Part shown: piece after piece, positions 1 to 4,664 of the stretch
Layout: each line of letters opens with the position of its first letter
How positions within the stretch are numbered: the first letter of the stretch is position 1
From: Chloroflexi bacterium RBG_16_48_8
Lineage (GTDB): Bacteria; Chloroflexota; Anaerolineae; Anaerolineales; E44-bin32
Direction of reading: 5' to 3'
DNA length: 5,863 nucleotides
NCBI GenBank assembly: GCA_001795115.1
Contig: MGNI01000133.1
Coordinates: 34,526-40,388, forward strand
The notes under the pieces: generated by a model
The model's database searches: none
What the model was told of the DNA's origin: nothing
Seen by the model: only the letters and a program-made list of their open reading frames with translations
Translations under genes and position numbers: made by a program

Positions 1-1
1 G

Positions 2-202
2 CCATTCGCCAGCCTGGTTGTGGAGCATCATCCTGATCGTTCGCGCTGGATCACAAGTGAAGAAGCCCGAGAGATCCTGGAGGCAGAGCATGCGCGCGGG
101 CATGTCCATCATGCTTACTTCAAGGATAGGATGCCATGCTGCGCCGTTTCTATGCCATCTGCAACTGCTGCTCCTGCTGTTGTGGTGCCATGCAGGCTGT
201 GA
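2..202 (+). pseudogene. 5' fragment of a frameshifted 4Fe-4S ferredoxin-type protein gene, cut by the window edge
   Basis: Frame 2 is open from the window edge to a stop at 200-202. Its first 44 codons (to about 133) encode a hydrophilic segment containing RWITSEEAREILEAE and GHVHHAYFKDRM. From memory, this is the segment that directly precedes the Cys-rich FYAICNCC motif in a family of ferredoxin-like proteins. The continuation FYAICNCC is present but in frame 1, so the frame must shift between 130 (frame 1 is closed before this by a stop at 127-129) and 199, most simply within ATGCCATGC at 131-139. After about 133 the frame-2 translation (PCCAVSMPSATAA) looks like out-of-frame noise. The real start lies upstream of the window. 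The break may be true gene decay or an assembly or sequencing error. Confidence 0.6.
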
Positions 203-489
203 GGAATGGCTCTCCGATGATCATTTCATCCAGCTACGTATGCCATTTGGACCAAGAGCTTTGCATCGACTGTGATGTGTGTATGAAATATTGCCAGTTT
301 GGCGCATTATCCTATCGAGAAGGGTCTCTTACGATTGATGGTCAGATCTGTATGGGGTGTGGAGTGTGCGTATCAGCTTGTCCTGTGGATGCGATGTCCC
401 TCCGTCATCGATTCAACCAAGCCAGCCCCACTGGAGATTCATCAGCTTATTCAAGAAACGGTTATGGAGGATTAAATCTGAGCAGTTAA
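136..489 (+). CDS. 4Fe-4S dicluster ferredoxin-type protein, central and C-terminal part (frameshifted)
   Basis: This 117-codon frame encodes the iron-sulfur part of a ferredoxin-like protein, probably an electron carrier or an electron-transfer domain. Residues 9-16 form a dense cysteine motif (CNCCSCCC, then GAM). Two classical cluster motifs follow: C43-x2-C46-x2-C49-x3-C53, and C72-x2-C75-x2-C78-x3-C82-P, so all eight ligands for two [4Fe-4S] clusters are intact. The ATG at 136 is probably not the native start, since the preceding family-like sequence lies in frame 2; AAGGA at 122-126 could by chance act as a ribosome binding site. The C-terminus is also wrong. After residue 89 the family-like tail VIDSTKPAPLEIHQLIQE is found in frame 2 (404-475, stop TAA 473-475), which fits one extra C in CCCTCC around 398-403. 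The last 28 residues in frame 1 are therefore likely aberrant. A truncated ferredoxin could still be made from 136. Confidence 0.6.
   Translation: MLRRFYAICNCCSCCCGAMQAVRNGSPMIISSSYVCHLDQELCIDCDVCMKYCQFGALSYREGSLTIDGQICMGCGVCVSACPVDAMSLRHRFNQASPTGDSSAYSRNGYGGLNLSS
404..475 (+). pseudogene. Displaced C-terminal tail of the ferredoxin-type gene (frame 2)
   Basis: Frame 2 from 404 reads VIDSTKPAPLEIHQLIQE, then TVMED and a TAA stop at 473-475. It joins naturally to the frame-1 segment ending CPVDAMSL at 402 if one C is removed near 403, giving ...AMSL-VIDSTKP... . The segment is charged, has a plausible amphipathic C-terminal helix, and looks much more like a ferredoxin tail than the frame-1 alternative (RHRFNQASPTGDSS), which is low in information. 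The native stop of the unbroken gene is therefore probably 475 rather than 489. This rests on sequence character and a remembered family pattern, so an alignment is needed to confirm it. Confidence 0.5.
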
Positions 490-534
490 GATCGAACCGT
501 ATGACTTCTTAAGCATTCCTTTATCGTGTTTGTT

Positions 535-608
535 TTGAAAATCTGATCTTTCCTTGCTTTGATGCCCCATACAGTTCATTTTCCCTCCATAGAACAAATG
601 ACTATACT
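535..608 (+). promoter_or_regulatory. Candidate promoter region upstream of the CotH-DUF4956-VTC genes
   Basis: The 146-base gap between the ferredoxin remnant and the CotH gene has no convincing ORF. It holds two weak sigma-70-like options. One is TTGAAA at 535-540, a 17-base spacer and TTTGAT at 558-563 (5/6 and 4/6 matches). The other is a good -10 hexamer TATACT at 603-608 with only a poor -35 (TTTTCC at 579-584, spacing 18), which would give a short leader of about 20 bases before the TTG at 636. No terminator-like hairpin was seen after the ferredoxin gene. Confidence 0.25.
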
Positions 609-635
609 ATCTCAATCCGTTGGTGAGGGAGATCG

Positions 636-2303
636 TTGCCCCGTACTTGGAAAGATTTAGGTCGATTAAGGACCATCGAATCCCTGAGTATTTTCCTTTT
701 CCTTGCAGCTACTTCAGCAGGTTTGGTTGTTGTAGGATTCTCACACCCGTACACTATCACAACCCATCCTGATCCTGCTATTCAGGTCTTCGCCTATCAC
801 ATGCCTAACCAGGGTTGGGCGCCGCTGACAGTTTACTTCAGCGCTTTTGGTTCTTACGCTCCTGATAAAAACATCCGCCGATACGAATGGGATCTTGACG
901 GGAATGGGTCCTTGGAAACGGATGCCACCGCTACCCATGGCTACACCCACTACACCTATGCCAAACCAGGAGAATATACAGTTACCCTGCGAGTAACGGA
1001 TGAAGATGGTGGCACAGCTACCGACAGCGTGTTGGTCAACATACGTCATCCTGCCGCAAGCAGCGTCGATTATTGGACAATCTTCGATGATTCCCAAGTG
1101 CAGCGTGTGGATTTGATCGTCAGCCAGGCAAACTGGGATCGCATGTGGCTTGAACCATCGTCAAAAACCAAAGTCGAGGTGGATGTTGTGGTTTTCGGTG
1201 AACGCATTAAATCTGTGGGCCTCAGCCTGAAGGGCAATGCGTCGTTGGACGCCTCGGGTGAGAAAAAATCCTGGAAAATTGATACCGACCTGTTCGTTGA
1301 AGGGCAAGAGTTCAAAAATTTGAAGCAACTCCTTTTTCACAATAATTTCACGGATCCCTCCATGCTTCGTGAGAAGATGGCTTATGACATGATGCGATTC
1401 GCTGGTTTACCATCCAGCCATGTCGTCTATGTGGAGCTCTACATCGACTTCGAGGATGACGACCAACCACCCATTTATTGGGGGATCTATTCTATGGTCG
1501 AGCGATTAGACCGGAAGTATTTGGCCAATAATTTTGGTCGCGACAGCCAGCATGGAAATCTTTATAAAGCGGATGCCTGGTTCGAACAGGGAGCAGCCGA
1601 TCTGGCTTACTACGGTGAGAATATCGCGGATTATCCAAAACCTCGGGGGGAGGTCGCCTATGGATTGCAGACTAATCTTGAGTATCTCGATTACAGCGAT
1701 ATTATCCACCTTTGTTATGTCATCGATGGCGTAGCCTACGATAGCCCAGAGGACTTTGCTTCTGCACTGGAAGAAGCCTTCAATGTCGATAGCTACCTGC
1801 GTTACATCGCTGTGCTCCTCACCAGCCTCAATCTAGATACTTATCCCTACACTGGGAATAACTATTTTCTTTATCATAACCCAACCACAGACCTGTTTGA
1901 ATTTCTCCCTTGGGATATGAATAATTCTTGGGGTCATTTCGCTGGTGGTGCCAATTTTCCACTTTTCGGAGAGGTTGAGAGGATCGGTCCGCTCGAGTAT
2001 GCGCCACTATTCACCAAGGTCTTTGAGGTCGATCCATATCGTCAGGATTACATGGCCTATGTGGACCTGTTGCTGCGTTATTGGTTCAACAAAGAGAATG
2101 TAACCTCTCAAGCAGAACTTTGGCATGATCTCATTCGTCCCTATCTGACAAAGGAAACTGGCGACAAAGCCTTCTTTGGAAGTAGCGCGATGTACCCTAT
2201 CGAGAAATTTGACCAGGATCGGATGGATCTGATCACACTCACGGATCGGCGCAACAGCTTTTTATTTTCAGCCATCCAAGCCGAATTACAGCGATCTCGC
2301 TGA
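636..2303 (+). CDS. Membrane-anchored PKD domain plus CotH kinase family protein
   Basis: This 555-residue protein is a likely atypical protein kinase of the CotH family, predicted to act outside the cytoplasmic membrane. Residues 15-35 form an N-terminal hydrophobic anchor or uncleaved signal. Residues 58-137 are a PKD domain (YEWDLDGNG; YAKPGEYTVTLRVTDEDGG), an Ig-like fold common in surface proteins. Residues 155-550 are the CotH domain. Recognisable blocks are GLSLKGNAS (195-203), KKSWKID (210-216, candidate nucleotide-binding lysines), DPSMLREKMAYD (240-251), WGIYSMVERLD (282-292), LDTY...NNYFLY (400-413) and LPWDMNNSWG (424-433). D401 and D427 are tentative equivalents of the paired aspartates important in Bacillus CotH, which phosphorylates spore coat proteins. 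The start is TTG at 636: GAGGGAG at 625-631 precedes it, an in-frame stop lies at 624-626, and the next ATG (801) would remove the anchor. It is first in a three-gene run, 42 bases before the DUF4956 gene. The substrate is unknown. Confidence 0.88.
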   Translation: MPRTWKDLGRLRTIESLSIFLFLAATSAGLVVVGFSHPYTITTHPDPAIQVFAYHMPNQGWAPLTVYFSAFGSYAPDKNIRRYEWDLDGNGSLETDATATHGYTHYTYAKPGEYTVTLRVTDEDGGTATDSVLVNIRHPAASSVDYWTIFDDSQVQRVDLIVSQANWDRMWLEPSSKTKVEVDVVVFGERIKSVGLSLKGNASLDASGEKKSWKIDTDLFVEGQEFKNLKQLLFHNNFTDPSMLREKMAYDMMRFAGLPSSHVVYVELYIDFEDDDQPPIYWGIYSMVERLDRKYLANNFGRDSQHGNLYKADAWFEQGAADLAYYGENIADYPKPRGEVAYGLQTNLEYLDYSDIIHLCYVIDGVAYDSPEDFASALEEAFNVDSYLRYIAVLLTSLNLDTYPYTGNNYFLYHNPTTDLFEFLPWDMNNSWGHFAGGANFPLFGEVERIGPLEYAPLFTKVFEVDPYRQDYMAYVDLLLRYWFNKENVTSQAELWHDLIRPYLTKETGDKAFFGSSAMYPIEKFDQDRMDLITLTDRRNSFLFSAIQAELQRSR

Positions 2304-2335
2304 GATCGTAAAAAGATCAGTGAAAACGAAGGGAC

Positions 2336-2342
2336 GAGGTGG
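2336..2342 (+). promoter_or_regulatory. Strong ribosome binding site for the DUF4956 gene
   Basis: GAGGTGG lies 3 bases before the ATG at 2346 (6 bases counted from the GAGG core) and is close to the ideal anti-SD complement. It fixes the start of the signal-peptide-bearing DUF4956 protein. Confidence 0.7.
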
Positions 2343-2345
2343 ATC

Positions 2346-3764
2346 ATGGATAGAAAGTCATCAAAATGGTTCTGTGGAATAGCTTTTATACTTATTGGTG
2401 CGCTGCTTTTGACCTCCCCTGCTTGGGCGCAGTCTGGTGGTTTCAGTGAGGATTTTGAAGATTCACAGCTTACAGGTTGGGAGCTATCCCCAGATGCGAT
2501 CTTGATCGAAGGCGCGCTGCGACTCAGTCCAGGAAATTTCGCTTTCAAGATGGGAGAGTGGAGCGATTTCACGCTAGAAGTTCGAGTTCGTTCTGAAGGA
2601 TCTGGAGAAATTCTGGTCCACTATTTCGCGCGTGATGAGAGCCGTTATCTCTTGCATATCCTCCCGGAAGAAGTCCTTCTTGAAAAAGCAGTCGGGGAGA
2701 GGGGTGAGATGATCGGTTCTGTGGGAACGGAAGCCATTCAAACAGGAAATTGGATTGACTTGACGATCCAGGTTTCTCAGGGAGAGCATTGGATTTCGAT
2801 CGAGCGGGAGTTGATCTTAGAAGTTACAGACACGGAACCACTTGAAACAGGTGCAATTGGGTTCATTTTCCATGGAGAAGGTTATGCTGAGTTTGATGAT
2901 GTGGAGGTAACCGTTGTTGGGGAAGTTGAAGGTAGGGAGGGTGAACCGCCCCTTGAAGGTATGGAAGGGATTCCACCGGAGGAGGGTCCACTTCCTGAAG
3001 GGGAGCAGGGACCTCCACCTGAAGGGGGAGAGATCGTGAGTCCGGAGCCTCAGCCTCTTGGAGAAGGATCTTCCCAAGAGATGGATGGCGGAGGCTGGCT
3101 GGAGGATTTCCTCAGTGGACAGGCTCAACCGCTCGAGATGCAAACCTTCGTCATTAACCTTGTATTATCTGCTGTTCTCGCTTTCATTTTGGGAAGGGTC
3201 TATATTCATTGGGGGACCTCGCTCTCCAATCGTCGGGTTTTCGCGGCCAACTTCGTGCTCATCACAATTACCACGACCTTCATTATTCTGATTGTGCGGT
3301 CTTCCATCGCCCTTTCCTTAGGCCTGGTAGGCGCGCTCTCCATCGTTCGTTTTCGTGCCGCCATCAAGGAACCCGAGGAGCTGGCTTATCTTTTTTTCGC
3401 TATAGGGATTGGGATAGGTTTAGGGGATAACCAGCGCTTGATCACACTTTTAGCCTTGGTTGTTGGGATCTTGATCATCGGAGTTGTCCGCCTATTCCAC
3501 ACCCGAGAAGCGGATGTCAATCTCCATCTTACTGTCGCCAGCGGTAACCCGGAAAATGTCGAACTAAAGGCAATCCTGCAAACCCTGGATCCGCACTGCG
3601 CCAAATTAAAATTACTCCGCTATGATGAGAGTGGGTCAGCGATGGAAGCCTCCTTCCTGGTTGAATTCAAGGCACTCGAAAAAATGCAGGAGGCTCGAGC
3701 TGCGCTTCGAGCCCTCTCTCCGTCTCTTGAAATGACTTTTCTCGACAATCGCGGGATTGGATAG
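2346..3764 (+). CDS. DUF4956 integral membrane protein with signal peptide and extracellular lectin-like domain
   Basis: This 472-residue protein has four parts. Residues 1-29 are a signal peptide (basic start, hydrophobic core, possible cleavage at AWA-QS). Residues 33-192 look like a concanavalin-type beta sandwich of the LamG or DUF1080 kind (FSEDFEDSQLTGWEL; LETGAIGFIFHGEGYAEFDDVEV), which would bind carbohydrate or another surface ligand; no catalytic site was recognised. Residues 195-240 are a Pro/Glu/Gly linker with PPLEG, PPEEG, PLPEG and PPPEG units. Residues 265-388 match DUF4956, with the hallmark GLVGALSIVRFRAAIKEPEE (327-346) and FFAIGIGIGLGD. Likely membrane spans are 266-287, 298-318, 320-334, 346-360 and 364-383; positive charges (R296-R297, R335-R337, R382) put the C-terminus inside. 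Residues 389-472 form a small alpha/beta cytoplasmic domain. DUF4956 proteins are usually near 200-230 residues, so the secreted N-terminal half is an unusual addition. The VTC gene starts 6 bases after the stop. The molecular function of DUF4956 is unknown to me. Confidence 0.87.
   Translation: MDRKSSKWFCGIAFILIGALLLTSPAWAQSGGFSEDFEDSQLTGWELSPDAILIEGALRLSPGNFAFKMGEWSDFTLEVRVRSEGSGEILVHYFARDESRYLLHILPEEVLLEKAVGERGEMIGSVGTEAIQTGNWIDLTIQVSQGEHWISIERELILEVTDTEPLETGAIGFIFHGEGYAEFDDVEVTVVGEVEGREGEPPLEGMEGIPPEEGPLPEGEQGPPPEGGEIVSPEPQPLGEGSSQEMDGGGWLEDFLSGQAQPLEMQTFVINLVLSAVLAFILGRVYIHWGTSLSNRRVFAANFVLITITTTFIILIVRSSIALSLGLVGALSIVRFRAAIKEPEELAYLFFAIGIGIGLGDNQRLITLLALVVGILIIGVVRLFHTREADVNLHLTVASGNPENVELKAILQTLDPHCAKLKLLRYDESGSAMEASFLVEFKALEKMQEARAALRALSPSLEMTFLDNRGIG
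2931..3065 (+). repeat. Imperfect Pro-Glu-Gly repeat linker within the DUF4956 protein
   Basis: Codons 196-240 of the DUF4956 protein encode a low-complexity acidic linker of imperfect P-x-x-E-G units (PPLEG, PPEEG, PLPEG, PPPEG) spaced by EGE, MEG or EQG. It is purine-rich, with recurrent GAAGG and GGAGG at DNA level. It probably spans the cell wall side and spaces the lectin-like domain from the membrane. Repeat number may vary between strains. Confidence 0.6.
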
Positions 3765-3770
3765 AGCGCG

Positions 3771-4460
3771 ATGATGCAGGAGAAGCGATCTTATCGCTAC
3801 GAACGCAAATTTCTCATTACGCAACTTAGCGAACCCCAGGTAAGATCTATTGTGGGTCGTCACAAAGCCATATTTTTTGAGGTGTATCCTCCTCGCTATG
3901 TAAATAACATCTACCTCGATACACCCATGATGCGCAACTTTGACGACAATCTGATAGGTGCAGCTGAGCGGATAAAGGTGCGCGTCCGCTGGTATCACGA
4001 GCTTTTCGGACGGGTTGTCAACCCGATCTTGGAATTTAAAGTAAAACACGGTTTGGTGGGCTGGAAGGATGCCTACTCTTTTCCAGCGTTTACTTTTGAT
4101 CAGGGTTTAACAGATCGTGGATTTCGAATGCTCATCAAAGGCAGCGAATTACCTTCCGATATTAAATACCGATTGGCGGGTTATCGAATGTCGTTGGTCA
4201 GCCGGTATAACCGCTCCTATTTCGCAAACTACGATGGCAGGTTTCGGGTAACGATTGATACTGATTTATCCTATTACAAGGTGAATCCGTTGGTGAACTG
4301 CTTTCAGGTGAAGGATGTGCAAAAGGGCGTGGTGATCGTTGAGTTGAAGTATGATCGTGAACATGAAAACTTGGCTCATCGGATTTCGAATGCCTTTCCT
4401 TTCCGTGTCACCCGAAGTTCAAAGTATGTCGAAGGTGTTGAACGATTCTTGCTATCTTAG
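3771..4460 (+). CDS. VTC domain protein, probable polyphosphate polymerase
   Basis: This 229-residue soluble protein matches the VTC domain, the triphosphate-tunnel fold of yeast Vtc4, which makes inorganic polyphosphate from ATP. The tunnel pattern of alternating basic and acidic residues is intact: RYERKF (9-14), VNNIYLDT (44-51), RIKVRVRWY (67-75), ILEFKVKHG (86-94), SRYNRSYF (144-151), VTIDTDLSY (160-168), VIVELKYD (188-195) and SSKYVEG (216-222). R71/R73, K90/K92, R145/R148, E191, K193 and K218 are the likely phosphate- and metal-contacting residues, by analogy with Vtc4. No signal peptide, membrane span or SPX domain is present, so it should be cytoplasmic and may dock on the DUF4956 protein. 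The gene follows that gene after only 6 bases and has a weak ribosome binding site, which suggests translational coupling. ATG codons at 3771 and 3774 are both possible starts. Polymerase activity is inferred; other phosphotransfer or hydrolysis roles occur within the wider fold. Confidence 0.87.
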   Translation: MMQEKRSYRYERKFLITQLSEPQVRSIVGRHKAIFFEVYPPRYVNNIYLDTPMMRNFDDNLIGAAERIKVRVRWYHELFGRVVNPILEFKVKHGLVGWKDAYSFPAFTFDQGLTDRGFRMLIKGSELPSDIKYRLAGYRMSLVSRYNRSYFANYDGRFRVTIDTDLSYYKVNPLVNCFQVKDVQKGVVIVELKYDREHENLAHRISNAFPFRVTRSSKYVEGVERFLLS

Positions 4461-4479
4461 TTTTGGATGAGGTTGGAAA

Positions 4480-4548
4480 ATGTCAATTTTTAATCGAATA
4501 GGTATGGGATTATTTTTAATTATGAAGAACAGGAAAATCGTCTTTTAA
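4480..4548 (+). CDS. Possible 22-residue hydrophobic small protein (unproven)
   Basis: ATG at 4480 opens a 22-codon frame, starting MSIFNRIGMGLFLIM and ending KNRKIVF, with TAA at 4546-4548. It is preceded by GAGGT at 4469-4473, leaving 7 bases between the GAGG core and the ATG, which is an ideal ribosome binding site. The product would have a short hydrophobic middle flanked by basic residues, like a tiny membrane peptide or the amino end of a truncated membrane protein. It begins 19 bases after the VTC stop, so it could be co-transcribed. I do not recognise it, and short ORFs of this kind arise by chance in AT-rich DNA. Confidence 0.3.
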   Translation: MSIFNRIGMGLFLIMKNRKIVF

Positions 4549-4582
4549 GACTTGGGAAGCTTGGTGGGAAAATGATATGTTA

Positions 4583-4612
4583 TTCATATAGAATGGCTAT
4601 AAAGTTTATGAT
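4583..4612 (+). promoter_or_regulatory. Candidate promoter for the epimerase-like gene
   Basis: The AT-rich spacer after the VTC gene contains TTCATA (4583-4588), an 18-base gap and TATGAT (4607-4612), matching sigma-70 hexamers at 4/6 and 5/6. A second -10-like hexamer, TATAAA, lies at 4598-4603 without a good -35. Transcription from either would give a leader of roughly 40-50 bases, which fits the epimerase-like gene being a separate unit from the three-gene cassette. Confidence 0.25.
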
Positions 4613-4650
4613 ACGTTTTCAACCGAAATATCATTACCGAAATCTGTGAT

Positions 4651-4657
4651 AGAGGGG
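4651..4657 (+). promoter_or_regulatory. Ribosome binding site that decides the epimerase-like start
   Basis: AGAGGGG ends one base before an ATG at 4659 but 7 bases before the in-frame ATG at 4665. The spacing favours 4665, giving an N-terminus MQITKVEVTPIEL that matches the usual first beta strand of enolase-superfamily proteins. Confidence 0.6.
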
Positions 4658-4664
4658 AATGGAC

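Noticed and set aside
131..138. Programmed ribosomal frameshifting as the cause of the frame change in the ferredoxin gene.
   Set aside because: No slippery heptamer or adjacent stimulatory structure was seen, and a second, opposite shift near 403 is needed too. Indels explain both more simply.
18..275. An 85-codon + strand ORF in frame 3 overlapping the ferredoxin remnant.
   Set aside because: It overlaps the ferredoxin frames, and its translation has a low-complexity leucine run created by reading the cysteine-rich motif in another frame. No recognisable family.
2300..2320. A possible hairpin (CTGAGATC with GATCAG) just after the CotH stop codon.
   Set aside because: The arms pair only with a two-base bulge, there is no T tract, and the next gene starts 26 bases later with a strong ribosome binding site, so termination is unlikely.
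2141..2572. A 143-codon minus strand ORF across the CotH and DUF4956 gene junction.
   Set aside because: It is antisense to two strongly supported coding regions, spans their intergenic ribosome binding site, and has no recognisable motifs.
3636..4049. A 137-codon minus strand ORF across the DUF4956 and VTC gene junction.
   Set aside because: It is antisense to two clear coding regions and its translation shows no domain or coherent membrane or secretion pattern.
4540..4551. A short palindrome, GTCTTTTAAGAC, after the VTC gene, considered as a terminator.
   Set aside because: The stem is 5 bp with a two-base loop and no T tract follows; it is too small to terminate transcription by itself.
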